A DNA stretch of 64,000 nucleotides from Halomicrobium sp. LC1Hm (GCF_009617995.1 NZ_CP044129.1:186001-250000); one strand, 5' to 3'; counted from the first letter of the stretch, positions 42,823 to 50,903 are shown. Notes: a model not told the origin generated them from the letters alone. Program-made: numbers and translations.

Positions 42823-43641
42823 ATGAAGATGCTCACGTTGGGGCCGGCCGGAACCTACTCCCACCGGGCAGCCCGCTCGGTCGCCGACGACGACGAGATC
42901 GAGTTCCGAGAGTCGCCCACAGCCATCGTCGAGGCGGTCGCGGGCGGCGAGGCGGATCGCGGCGTCGTCGCCGTCGAGAACAGCATCGAGGGCTCGGTCA
43001 CGGAGAGCCTCGACGCCTTCGCGGGCTACGAGGTCGCCGTCGTCAAGGAGATCATCACGCCGATCCGTCACGCGCTGCTGGCCCAGCGCGACGACTTCGA
43101 ACTGGTCGCCAGCCACGCCCAGGCGCTGGCCCAGTGTCGGTCCTACCTCGACGCCAACTACCCCGACGCCGAGCTGGAGGCCGTCGCCTCCACCGCTCGC
43201 GGCGTCGAGCGCGCCCGCGACGACCCGTCGGTCGCCGGCATCGGCCACCCGGACAACGGCGGCGAGGGCACCGACCTGCAGGTGCTGGCCGAAGACATCC
43301 AGGACCAGTCCTCGAACGCCACGCGCTTCGTGGTCGTCGCGCCGCTTGCCGAGCGGTCCGACGCCGGCTCGAAGTCCTCGCTGATCGTCTACCCCAACGT
43401 CGACTACCCCGGACTGCTGCTGGAGATGCTGGAGCCGTTCGCCGACCGCAACATCAACCTCACTCGGGTGGAGTCTCGCCCCAGCGGCGAGCGACTGGGC
43501 GACTACGTCTTCCACGTCGACGTGGAGGCCGGCCTCTACGAGGAACGGACCCAGAAGGCACTGGCAGACATCGAAGCCATCGCCGAGAAGGGATGGGTGA
43601 AGCGGCTGGGCTCGTACGACTCCGAGACCGTCCTGAACTGA
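42823..43641 (+). CDS. pheA: Prephenate dehydratase
   Basis: A 272-residue monofunctional enzyme making phenylpyruvate from prephenate in phenylalanine biosynthesis. LGPAGTYSHRAAR opens the catalytic domain, VVAVENSIEGSV and SSNATRFVVV carry the active-site Thr-Arg-Phe motif, and a C-terminal ACT domain (about 185-265) with ESRPSGERLGDYVF mediates phenylalanine feedback. Complete. A TTCTTTTCAC box lies about 27 nt before the ATG. The TGA is fused to a 14-bp palindrome. Confidence 0.95.
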   Translation: MKMLTLGPAGTYSHRAARSVADDDEIEFRESPTAIVEAVAGGEADRGVVAVENSIEGSVTESLDAFAGYEVAVVKEIITPIRHALLAQRDDFELVASHAQALAQCRSYLDANYPDAELEAVASTARGVERARDDPSVAGIGHPDNGGEGTDLQVLAEDIQDQSSNATRFVVVAPLAERSDAGSKSSLIVYPNVDYPGLLLEMLEPFADRNINLTRVESRPSGERLGDYVFHVDVEAGLYEERTQKALADIEAIAEKGWVKRLGSYDSETVLN

Positions 43642-43655
43642 TACTGCCGGCAGTA
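43642..43655. repeat. Collapsed family A palindrome after pheA stop
   Basis: TACTGCCGGCAGTA immediately follows the TGA of pheA; the 25 nt from TGA through CGAGACGG are identical to the site behind the rhomboid gene at 25523. Same suggestion of a terminator or collapsed element. Confidence 0.75.
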
Positions 43656-43840
43656 CGAGACGGATCGCCGTCGCCGTTTGCCCGGTCGATCACGGCGTCC
43701 GGCCGACGCTGTGCGGACGGGATCGGGAGACGACGGAGAACGTCTCCCGGTGGCGTGCGGTTGGTCTGGTAAAGATCGACAAGACTCTGTGAGGACGGCC
43801 GGCGACCGCTTTTATCCCGGCTCCCGACCTACGGTGACAC

Positions 43841-44242
43841 ATGGACGACTCGAAACCGACAGACCCCTTCGAAGAGCTGGAACGGGCCTTCGACCTCGTG
43901 AGCGAGCAGTTCAGCACCAAGCGCACGGGCGTCCCCGTCGACGTGCTCGATACGGGCGACGAGATCGTCGTCCGCGCCGACCTCCCGGGCCGGTCCAGCG
44001 ACGCCATCGACGTGACCCTCGAAGACGACACGCTGCTGACGATCAGCGCGGCCGACGACGAGCCCGACCGGGACGGTCGATACGTGAAGCGGGAACGCCC
44101 CCGACAGGCCGCCCGTCGGACGGTCCGCCTCCCGGAGGCCGTCGCTCCCGAGGCGACGACCGCCAGCTACGACGACGGCGTGTTGACCGTCGAGTTGGGC
44201 AAGCAGTCCACGGACGGCGGCACGTCGATCACGGTGGAGTGA
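43841..44242 (+). CDS. Hsp20/alpha-crystallin small heat shock protein
   Basis: A 133-residue holdase. The alpha-crystallin domain covers about residues 29-120: PVDVLDTGDEIVVRADLPG, YVKRERPRQAARRTVRLPE and ASYDDGVLTVELGK. The canonical GVLTV is present, while the C-terminal IxI is weak (SITVE). It prevents aggregation of unfolded proteins. A CTTTTATCC box is about 28 nt before the ATG. It sits 2 nt from the peroxiredoxin gene, forming a stress operon. Confidence 0.9.
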   Translation: MDDSKPTDPFEELERAFDLVSEQFSTKRTGVPVDVLDTGDEIVVRADLPGRSSDAIDVTLEDDTLLTISAADDEPDRDGRYVKRERPRQAARRTVRLPEAVAPEATTASYDDGVLTVELGKQSTDGGTSITVE

Positions 44243-44244
44243 CG

Positions 44245-44700
44245 ATGGTGCTCGACACGGGATCGGACGCCCCGGCGATCAGCGCCCGGAACCAGTGGGG
44301 CGAGCGCGTCGAGCCCGACTTCGGCGGTGCGACGGTGCTTTACTTCTACCCGCGAGACGACACCGACGGCTGTACGACTCAGGCCCGCCAGTTCGACGAC
44401 CACTACGACACCTATCGCGACGCCGGGATTCCCGTCTACGGCGTCTCGACCGACGACGTGGACAGCCATCGCGCGTTCGCCGAGGACCACGACCTCGCGT
44501 TCGACCTGCTGGCCGATCCCGACGGCGAGATCGCCGACGCCTTCGACGTGCCCCTCGACGACGGGCGTGCAGTCCGGACGACGTTCGTCATCGCCGCGGG
44601 GCGCGTCGTCGGCCTCTACGAGGGCGTCCGACCGGACGGCCACGCTCGGGACGTGCTCCGGGACCTGGCCGAACTCGGCCTCGTCGATCCCGCCGAGTGA
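44245..44700 (+). CDS. Peroxiredoxin, BCP type, one-Cys
   Basis: A 151-residue thioredoxin-fold peroxidase. YFYPRDDTDGCTTQARQF contains the peroxidatic Cys43. The usual BCP resolving Cys five residues later is Arg here, and no other Cys exists in the protein, so it must rely on an outside thiol such as gamma-glutamylcysteine or a thioredoxin. It reduces peroxides in the cytoplasm. Translationally linked to Hsp20 (TGA then ATG two bases on). Confidence 0.88.
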   Translation: MVLDTGSDAPAISARNQWGERVEPDFGGATVLYFYPRDDTDGCTTQARQFDDHYDTYRDAGIPVYGVSTDDVDSHRAFAEDHDLAFDLLADPDGEIADAFDVPLDDGRAVRTTFVIAAGRVVGLYEGVRPDGHARDVLRDLAELGLVDPAE

Positions 44701-44703
44701 CGC

Positions 44704-45288
44704 TCACCGCCCGCGCCAGAACAACACCGCACCGGCGGCCAGGACCAGCAGCTCCATCGACGCTGGCGGGAGGCCGACGGGACTCGTCCGGACGGCGCTG
44801 CGAATCGTCATCGAGACGGTCCCGAGCCCCGACAGTGAGACCACGCGCCCGTCGACCGCGAACACCTGCGCGACGATGCGGTCACGCGAAACCGGCGGTT
44901 CGCCGGCCTGTTGGTCGGTGACGGGGTTCGCGTCGCCTTTCGTCACGAATCCCTCGTCGGTCCGGGCGACGATCCGATGGGTGACCAGTCCGCCGGCCTC
45001 GATCTCCTGGGAGCGATAGACGATCACGTCGCCGGGCGCTGGATCGTCGGCGACGGCCGCCGGCACCGCGACGAACCCGTCACCGGTCGACAGCGCCGGG
45101 GCCATGCTCCCGCTGTTGACGTAGCTGATCGGGGCGATCTGTCCGAACACGCTCACGAGGACGAACGCGGCGAGCAGGAGCGCGACCGTCCGCCAGACCA
45201 CGCGCGAGCCGGGGACCGACGACTGGGGCTCGGAAGGGCTCGCGGGACCGCGACCGTGGTTCGGGTGTCGATCACTCACACTGTACAT
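44704..45288 (-). CDS. Signal peptidase I, archaeal S26B type
   Basis: A 194-residue membrane protease with an N-terminal helix (WRTVALLLAAFVLVSVFG) and a C-terminal helix (SMELLVLAAGAVLFW). The catalytic Ser is in YVNSGSMAPAL, the His in GLVTHRIVA (archaeal and ER enzymes use His rather than Lys), and the Asp in VTKGDANPVTD. It removes Sec signal peptides outside the membrane. The alternative is a specialised peptidase for pilin- or toxin-like substrates, since haloarchaea have more than one Sec11-like enzyme. Confidence 0.88.
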   Translation of the reverse strand: MYSVSDRHPNHGRGPASPSEPQSSVPGSRVVWRTVALLLAAFVLVSVFGQIAPISYVNSGSMAPALSTGDGFVAVPAAVADDPAPGDVIVYRSQEIEAGGLVTHRIVARTDEGFVTKGDANPVTDQQAGEPPVSRDRIVAQVFAVDGRVVSLSGLGTVSMTIRSAVRTSPVGLPPASMELLVLAAGAVLFWRGR

Positions 45289-45394
45289 ATGTGGTCGAAA
45301 CTACATAATTGTTTGTGAGTGACTACCACGGGATGGCGGCGTGTCGTCGATAGAACCCGAGAGCATTATCAACGCAGGCGTCGAACGTCGAGAC

Positions 45395-45574
45395 ATGGCA
45401 GCAGAAACCGACGGCGGCTCCGGACTCCGGACGGTCACGCCACTGGCCGACGAGAGCGACGATAGTCAGATGAACGCGATCGGCTGGCTCATCTTCGCCG
45501 GCATGCTCGTCGTCCTGCTCCCGGTGTTGCCGATCCTCGCACTGATCTGGTTGGTCGACAAGCTCACGAACTGA
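45395..45574 (+). CDS. Small single-helix membrane protein (DUF7535-like)
   Basis: A 59-residue protein with a charged N-terminus (RTVTPLADESDDSQMNAIG) and one strong helix (WLIFAGMLVVLLPVLPILALIWLV). I prefer this ATG to one at 45341 because CATTATCA lies about 27 nt upstream. I recall a haloarchaeal family of this form (DUF7535). Its end overlaps the converging dehydrogenase gene by 11 nt. Confidence 0.6.
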   Translation: MAAETDGGSGLRTVTPLADESDDSQMNAIGWLIFAGMLVVLLPVLPILALIWLVDKLTN

Positions 45575-46556
45575 GGTCGGTCCCGACGAGTTCGAAGTCG
45601 GTCCCCGACCCCCCGTCGCTGGCGTTCTCGTAGGCGACGTGGGCACAGGCCACGTCCTGGATCGCCAGCCCGGTCGAGTCGAAGACGGTCACGCCGTCGA
45701 TCCCGTCTCGACCGGGTCGGTCGCCGACGACGAGATCACCGAGTTCGGCGTGGATGTCGTCGTCGTCCAGTCGCCCCTCGCTCCAGGGGACGTTGATCTC
45801 GCCCGAGTGGGTACACTGCTCGTAGTCGTCGATCACGATGGTCGCTTCGAGCAACACCTCGTCGGCGACCTCGTGTTTCCCGGCGGCGTCGGCTCCGATC
45901 GCGTTGACGTGAGTTCGGTCGCCGACGGCGTGGATGATCGGCTCCGAGACGGGCGTCACCGTCGAGAGCACGTCGCAGGCGGCGGCCTCCTCGATCGTCC
46001 CGCCGCGCACGTCGAAGCGGTCCGCGAAGTGATCGACGAACGCCTGCACCGCCGCCTCGTCCTGATCGGCGACGACGACCGTCTGGATGTCACGGACCTC
46101 GGCGATGGCTTCGAGCTGGGTGTAGGCCTGCACGCCCGCACCGACGAGTCCCATCGACGAGGCGTCGGGGACCGCGAGGTGGTCGGTCGCGACCGCCGAC
46201 GCCGCGCCGGTCCGCTTCTGGGTGAGGAGTGTCCCGTCCATCACGGCCAGCGGGAAGCCGTTGCGGGGATCGGAGTAGATCAGCGTCCCCAGTACTGTCG
46301 GGAGATCGTACGAGTCGGGATTGTCCGGGTGGACGTTGACCCACTTGAGCGCCGCGGCGTCCCACTCGTCGGCGGCGACGTAGGCCGGCATGGACCGAAA
46401 GTCGCCGTTGTACTGGGGCAGATCGACGTAGGACTTGGCCGGCATGACGACGTCGCCGCGTGCGTACGCACCGAACGCGTCGGAGACGGCGGCGATCACG
46501 TCCGCGAGCGGCGTGTGTTCGTCGACGGCATCCGGACCGAGCAGTAAGGTCTGCAT
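45564..46556 (-). CDS. Ornithine cyclodeaminase / alanine dehydrogenase family enzyme
   Basis: A 330-residue OCD/mu-crystallin enzyme. It has SMPAYVAADEWDAAALKWVNVHPDN with the substrate-binding Lys, the GTLLTQKRTGAASAVATDHLA motif, and an NAD(P) Rossmann fold (MGLVGAGVQAYTQLEA, DVLSTVTPVSEPI, HVNAIGADAAGKHEV). Archaeal members studied include NAD-dependent alanine dehydrogenases; deamination of ornithine is the alternative. The window contains no arginine- or proline-metabolism gene to decide. Confidence 0.85.
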   Translation of the reverse strand: MQTLLLGPDAVDEHTPLADVIAAVSDAFGAYARGDVVMPAKSYVDLPQYNGDFRSMPAYVAADEWDAAALKWVNVHPDNPDSYDLPTVLGTLIYSDPRNGFPLAVMDGTLLTQKRTGAASAVATDHLAVPDASSMGLVGAGVQAYTQLEAIAEVRDIQTVVVADQDEAAVQAFVDHFADRFDVRGGTIEEAAACDVLSTVTPVSEPIIHAVGDRTHVNAIGADAAGKHEVADEVLLEATIVIDDYEQCTHSGEINVPWSEGRLDDDDIHAELGDLVVGDRPGRDGIDGVTVFDSTGLAIQDVACAHVAYENASDGGSGTDFELVGTDLSS

Positions 46557-46661
46557 ACGTGTGTCTGGGCTCCCCGCTCACTTAGTCGCTGGGCGAGTCC
46601 GGCGGTACGGAACGACTTACTATACGCTCGTCCGACCGAGGTTTTCCGAGGTGCAGTACCG

Positions 46662-47183
46662 ATGTACAATGTACTCATGCCGATCGACAGTGACGAGGAG
46701 CGCGCGATGGGGCAAGCCCGGGCCGTCAGCGAGTTGCCGGATGCTCGCGACCAGATCACGGTGACGCTGTTGCACGTCTTCGACGACGAGAGCGTCGCCG
46801 AGAACACGTCGCCGACACAGATCACGGCCGGTCGCAACGTCCAGGAGTGGTTCCGCGGCCGTGGGATCGCCGTCGAGACGATGAGCACCAGCGGCGATCC
46901 GGCGAGCGAGATCCTCGACGCAGCCAGTCGGATCGGTGCCGACCAGATCGTCCTCGGCGGTCGAAAGCGGTCGCCGCTGGGCTCGCTGCTCTTTGGCAGT
47001 GTGAGCCAGGCCGTGACGCTCGACGCGGCAATCCCAGTGACGATCACCGGCGGGCTCAAGCAACGATCACAGCCGACCCATCGGTGTCCGTCCTGTGGCG
47101 AAGAGTACTACGACGACCCCGGAACCGAGATCGCGACGTGTCGCAGTTGCGGCGGTTCGAAGGTCGAACCCGTCGACGCGTAG
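46662..47183 (+). CDS. Universal stress protein fused to a zinc ribbon
   Basis: A 173-residue protein. Residues 1-130 are a USP domain: MYNVLMPIDSDEERAMGQAR and QIVLGGRKRSPLGSLLFGSVSQAV, the latter a good ATP-binding G-x2-G-x9-G-S/T site, so nucleotide binding is likely. Residues 138-168 form a zinc ribbon (CPSCGEEYYDD...CRSCGG). The addition suggests nucleic-acid or protein contacts beyond the usual USP role. A TTACTATACGC box lies 36-47 nt before the ATG. Confidence 0.85.
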   Translation: MYNVLMPIDSDEERAMGQARAVSELPDARDQITVTLLHVFDDESVAENTSPTQITAGRNVQEWFRGRGIAVETMSTSGDPASEILDAASRIGADQIVLGGRKRSPLGSLLFGSVSQAVTLDAAIPVTITGGLKQRSQPTHRCPSCGEEYYDDPGTEIATCRSCGGSKVEPVDA

Positions 47184-47317
47184 CCGGGACCGACCGGAGT
47201 ACGCCGATGGTCTCCCGCGGCGTGGCCGAGTGAGAGCGAACCGGGCGACGACCGGCCCGACGCGTCCGGGCCACGAGGAGACCGAAAATAGTTATTCGTC
47301 GTCGTACACACCCCGGT

Positions 47318-47812
47318 ATGGTCCCCCTCCAATCGCTGTCGACACAGATCGCCGACTGGCTCGGCCTCGTCGCCACGCTGTTGGCACCGGGCGTCGTCGC
47401 GACCGTCCTCTGGACGCCCTTTCTCGTCGCAAAGCGCGTTCGCTCGCTGTTCCGGACGCTCCCGCCCACGGAGTCGCTGCTCCCGTCGTACGTTCTCGCC
47501 GGCCTCTGTGGGTCGATACCGTTCGTCGGCGGACTCCTCGCCGTGTTCGCGAGCGGTGCGTCGAACGACCCCCAGACGGGCGCACAGTTGAGCAACAGTC
47601 TGATCGACGTCGCGGTCGTCGGAACGATCGGCTACGCCGTCGGCCTCCCGGCCGTCGCCGCGCTCGGGCTCCCACGAGCGGGACTGGACTGGGACCCCAC
47701 CGGCTACGGGGCGTCGACGTGGCTGTTGCTGGCGGTTGGCGGCGTCTGGTACGCGCTGGTGTTCGCCGTTCCGCTCGTGTTGCTCGGCGTCGTCTTCGCA
47801 CTCCCCACCTGA
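47318..47812 (+). CDS. Haloarchaeal membrane protein (Yip1-like layout)
   Basis: A 164-residue protein with about four helices (VATLLAPGVVATVLWTPFLV, YVLAGLCGSIPFVGGLLAVF, LIDVAVVGTIGYAVGLPAVA, STWLLLAVGGVWYALVFAVP). No catalytic residues. The arrangement loosely recalls Yip1-domain proteins. An ATAGTTATTC box about 27 nt before the ATG fits a leaderless mRNA. Function unknown. Confidence 0.7.
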   Translation: MVPLQSLSTQIADWLGLVATLLAPGVVATVLWTPFLVAKRVRSLFRTLPPTESLLPSYVLAGLCGSIPFVGGLLAVFASGASNDPQTGAQLSNSLIDVAVVGTIGYAVGLPAVAALGLPRAGLDWDPTGYGASTWLLLAVGGVWYALVFAVPLVLLGVVFALPT

Positions 47813-48044
47813 CGGAAAAGAGCGCCACTCTCGATCGGGAGTCCGACGGTCCGACCGTCGGCGGCGTTTGGTCGCTTCGTTCCCTGTCCTGTTCCGGTTT
47901 CTCGCCGGTCCACGGGACCGAGGTCGGTCCGCCTTTCGACACCGGTCACGCCGGTTCGGCAAGCCCCACTCGATGGTGCTCCACAGCCGTTCCCAGACGT
48001 AGGACAGCACCGTCTTCGCGACCGTGGCTGAGAGAGTGAAAGTG

Positions 48045-48124
48045 ATACTGCCGGCTGTCACTTCGTGACGATCTTCGCCACCCCGGAGTGGCGAAATCGT
48101 TCACAGATGTACAGCCGGTCGTAT
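48045..48124 (+). repeat. Palindromic repeat family A, copy 2
   Basis: An 80-nt element with ends ATACTGCCGGCTGT and ACAGCCGGTCGTAT and a central hairpin TTCGCCACCCC / GGAGTGGCGAA. Nearly the same core as copy 3 (reversed), including the segment ATCGTTCACAGATGTACAGC. Confidence 0.9.
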
Positions 48125-48136
48125 GAAAAGACTGCG

Positions 48137-48180
48137 AGCATCCGGGCGACCGAGCGGTCCGAAGGACCCGGCAGGTCGCC
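48137..48180 (+). repeat. 44-bp dispersed repeat C, copy 2
   Basis: Reverse complement of 13134-13177 with a single mismatch. It begins 12 nt after repeat A copy 2. Confidence 0.8.
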
Positions 48181-48494
48181 CGGTTCACCGCGAACACGCG
48201 AAGCGTGTGAGCGGGCGCAAGGGTGACTACCGCGCGCCGGAGGCGCGCGATGGGAACCGACGCGCTTTTTCCCCAAGCTTTTGCAAGCCGAGAGGGACCG
48301 GCGGTCCCTCTGGCCGTGCGAACGGCGCATGCGCGGCGCGACGCGCCGCGATGCCGAGGCGGTGGAACCGCCTCGCAAAGCGCCGTGAGCAGAGAGCGGC
48401 CGTCAGGCCGCGAGTGTAGCAAAAAGTGGTCTTGCCTCGCGTGTCGCTTCGCTCCCGCTCGGCAGTTCGGAGCGCCTCGCTGCGCTCGCCGCTC

Positions 48495-50168
48495 CTACAT
48501 CATGCCGCCCATGCCGCCGCCCATACCGCCCATGCCGCCGGGCGCGCCGCCGGGGCCGCCTTCCTCGTCGCCGCCACTGGTCGAGAGGTCGCCAGCCGCG
48601 ATGATGTCGTCGATTTTGAGCACGAGGTTCGCCGCCTCGGCAGCCGACGAGATCGCCTGTCGCTTTGCGTGGGCGGGCTCGACGACGCCTTCGTCGAGCG
48701 TGTTGACCACGTCACCGCTGTACACGTCGAGGCCGGCCTGGGCGTCGCCGCCCTCGTGGGCGGCGCGCAGGTCGACCAGCGAGTCGATGGAGTCCAGTCC
48801 CGCGTTCTCTGCGAGCGTGCGCGGGATGAGCTCCAGCGCGTCGGCGAAGGCCTCGATGGCCAGCTGCTCGCGGCCTTCGACGCCGTCCGCGTAGTCTCGC
48901 AGGCGGCTGGCGAGTTCGACTTCGGGTGCGCCGCCACCGGCGAGGATCTGGCCGTCGGCGACCGTCGAGGCGACGACGTCGAGTGCGTCCTGAACGCCGC
49001 GTTCGAGTTCGTCGACGACGTGGTCGGTGGAGGCACGCAGGAGGAGCGTGACGCCGTGTGCGGCGTCGCCCTCACCCTCGACGTAGAAGAGTTCTTCCTC
49101 GGTGTCCCGGCGGACGGAGCCGTGGCCGAGGTCGTCGGCGGTGGCGTTGTGTACGTCGGAGACGATGTTCGCGCCGAGCACCTCTCGGAGGAACTCGATG
49201 TCGGACTTCTTGGCCCGTCGGACGGCGAGGATGCCCTCCTTGGCGAGGTAGTGCTGGGCCATGTCGTCGATGCCCTTCTGGCAGAAGACGACGTTCGCGC
49301 CGGTCGCGGCGATGGCGTCGACCATCTCTTCGAGTTGCTCCTCTTCCTTGTCGAGGAAGTTCTGGAGCTGGCTCGGGTCGTCGACGGAGAGCTGGGCGTC
49401 GACCTCGGTCTCGTCGAGCTCGATCGGCGTGTCGAGCAGGAGCACGTCGGCGTCGTCGACGGTGGTCGCCATCTCCTCGTGGACGGGGTCCTTGTCGACG
49501 ACCGCGCCCTCGATGAGCTCCGAGTCAGAGACCGCACGGCCGGTCTGGGTCTCGATGTTGAGGAACTCGAGGTCGGCGATGACCGAGCCGTCCTCGGCCT
49601 CGACGGTGACGGCGTTGACCGCGTCGACGATGAGCTGGGCGAGCAGTTCCTTGTTGAGCTCCGCGCCCTTGCCCGTCATGGAGGTCTCGGCGAGCTTCTT
49701 GAGCAGTGCCTCGTCGTCGGGCTCGACGGACGTGGCGATCTCGCCGATCTGGTTCTTGGCTTCCGTCGACGCGAGGTCGAAGCCCTTGATGATCGCCGTC
49801 GGGTGAATGTCCTGTTCGAGGAGCTCCTCGGCGTTTTTCAGCAGTTCGCCCGCGATGGAGACGGCGGTCGTCGTGCCGTCGCCGGCCTCGTCTTCCTGGG
49901 CCTCGGCGACCTCGACGATCATCTCGGCCGTCGGGTTGTCGATGTCCATCTCCGTGAGGATGGTGACGCCGTCGTTCGTGACGGTCACGTCACCGAGCGA
50001 GGAGACGAGCATCTTGTCCATCCCCTTCGGACCGAGTGTCGATCGGACCGACTCCGCGACCGCGCGGGCCGCCGAGATGTTGTGGCTCTGTGCGTCCTTG
50101 TCCTTCATCCGCTGGGAGTCCTCTCCCAGAATGATCATCGGCTGACCCTGCATTTGCCGCTGGCTCAT
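48495..50168 (-). CDS. Thermosome subunit (group II chaperonin)
   Basis: A 557-residue CCT/thermosome subunit that folds proteins in an ATP-driven double ring. The ATP-binding motif is [15 protein letters not shown], with [12 protein letters not shown] and the catalytic [13 protein letters not shown]. The C-terminal equatorial domain has [19 protein letters not shown], and a Gly/Met tail ([14 protein letters not shown]) projects into the cavity. A strong TATA box 32 nt upstream suits heat-shock induction, as known for Haloferax cct genes. Paralogs surely exist elsewhere. Confidence 0.96.
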   Translation of the reverse strand: MSQRQMQGQPMIILGEDSQRMKDKDAQSHNISAARAVAESVRSTLGPKGMDKMLVSSLGDVTVTNDGVTILTEMDIDNPTAEMIVEVAEAQEDEAGDGTTTAVSIAGELLKNAEELLEQDIHPTAIIKGFDLASTEAKNQIGEIATSVEPDDEALLKKLAETSMTGKGAELNKELLAQLIVDAVNAVTVEAEDGSVIADLEFLNIETQTGRAVSDSELIEGAVVDKDPVHEEMATTVDDADVLLLDTPIELDETEVDAQLSVDDPSQLQNFLDKEEEQLEEMVDAIAATGANVVFCQKGIDDMAQHYLAKEGILAVRRAKKSDIEFLREVLGANIVSDVHNATADDLGHGSVRRDTEEELFYVEGEGDAAHGVTLLLRASTDHVVDELERGVQDALDVVASTVADGQILAGGGAPEVELASRLRDYADGVEGREQLAIEAFADALELIPRTLAENAGLDSIDSLVDLRAAHEGGDAQAGLDVYSGDVVNTLDEGVVEPAHAKRQAISSAAEAANLVLKIDDIIAAGDLSTSGGDEEGGPGGAPGGMGGMGGGMGGMM

Positions 50169-50192
50169 AATCGTTCGATTGATTGAATGTGC

Positions 50193-50208
50193 TTCTATAT
50201 AAAAGCAT
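50193..50208 (-). promoter_or_regulatory. Core promoter of the thermosome gene
   Basis: On the minus strand ATGCTTTTATATAGAA contains a consensus-quality TATA element, centred about 32 nt before the ATG at 50168, with a purine-poor BRE upstream. Among the strongest promoters in the window. Confidence 0.75.
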
Positions 50209-50345
50209 GGGTTTTGCCCCGTCGTCGGGATCGACGAATCGACGGCCAGGAGACCAGAAACCGGGGGACGACGCCCGAACGACACGAATAGCGTGGGAAG
50301 TGTTGTCACGGGAAGGTCCCCGACTCCCCCATCATTTATACGTAT

Positions 50346-50738
50346 CTAGTCGACCGGTTCCTTCCAGTTGACGGTGAGCGTCCCGACGACGAAGCTGTCG
50401 TCGGTCGTCGTATCGCGCTGGAACTGGAGGGTGTTCTCGCCCTCGCGCAGGCGCGCCGACGTGACGGTGTCCATCCAGTACTGCCAGCCGTGTTCCGTCG
50501 GGAGGTCGAAGCCAGACAGCGCCTGGCCGTTGATCAACAGCTCGTGGTCGTAGCTGCCCACGTCGTAGACCTGCATCTGGACGTACGGCTCGACGGGATC
50601 GGCCGTCGGCACGTCGAAGGTGTGGACGTCGCTCTCGTCGGCCGAGAACGTCGCCCACGGTACGTCGAGCGCGTTCGGGTCCGGCCCCAGCTGTTCCTGC
50701 AAGGACACCATCGCGTAGTTGGCGCGGTAGTCGGTCAT
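50346..50738 (-). CDS. Conserved haloarchaeal jelly-roll protein (DUF7383-like)
   Basis: A 130-residue beta-rich soluble protein without signal peptide. Motifs: VHTFDVPTADPVEPYVQMQVYDV, HELLINGQALSGFDLP, WQYWMDTVTSARLREGENTLQF and a TVNWKEPVD end. The spacing resembles a carbohydrate-binding-like jelly roll, and I recall a haloarchaeal family DUF7383. Function unknown. Its TATA box appears to be the end of repeat A copy 3. Confidence 0.75.
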   Translation of the reverse strand: MTDYRANYAMVSLQEQLGPDPNALDVPWATFSADESDVHTFDVPTADPVEPYVQMQVYDVGSYDHELLINGQALSGFDLPTEHGWQYWMDTVTSARLREGENTLQFQRDTTTDDSFVVGTLTVNWKEPVD

Positions 50739-50765
50739 AGTCGATCCCTCGCCCGGCGTGCCCTT

Positions 50766-50845
50766 ATACTACCGGCTGTACATCTGTGAACGATTTCGCC
50801 ACCCCGGGGTGGCGAAGATCTTCACGAAGTTACAGCCGGCAGTAT
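50766..50845 (-). repeat. Palindromic repeat family A, copy 3
   Basis: An 80-nt copy in reverse orientation with ends ATACTACCGGCTGT and ACAGCCGGCAGTAT (one mismatch in 14) and a perfect 22-bp central palindrome (TTCGCCACCCC and its complement, 50795-50816). Its left end reads GTAGTATAAGG on the minus strand, about 28 nt before the DUF7383-like ATG. Confidence 0.9.
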
Positions 50846-50903
50846 TAGCTATCGGGGGGCAGTGGCGTGCTCGCGAGACGCCCGAGGGGCGCGTCTGGAC
50901 CGG

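Larger units (their letters stand above)
47813..48494. other. Hairpin-dense spacer with two repeats
   Basis: A 680-nt gap between converging genes. I see no gene I can defend. It holds repeat A copy 2 (48045-48124), repeat C copy 2 (48137-48180), and then a run of short perfect inverted repeats between about 48190 and 48415: ACACGC/GCGTGT, CGCGCGCC/GGCGCGCG, AGAGGGACC/GGTCCCTCT, GGCGCG/CGCGCC, GAGGCGGT/ACCGCCTC and GCGGCC/GGCCGC. A minus-strand peptide beginning MTAGSITFTLSATVAKTV is too short and shifts into noise. Confidence 0.6.

Noticed and set aside
47980-48061. Minus-strand peptide resembling a transposase fragment (start MTAGSITFTLSATVAKT)
   Set aside because: The plausible part is under 40 residues, then becomes low complexity; I could not tie it to a known IS family.
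48123-48419. A 98-codon plus-strand open frame in the 48-kb spacer
   Set aside because: It begins at the end of repeat A, crosses repeat C and the hairpin cluster, and its Arg/Gly-rich translation looks like noise.
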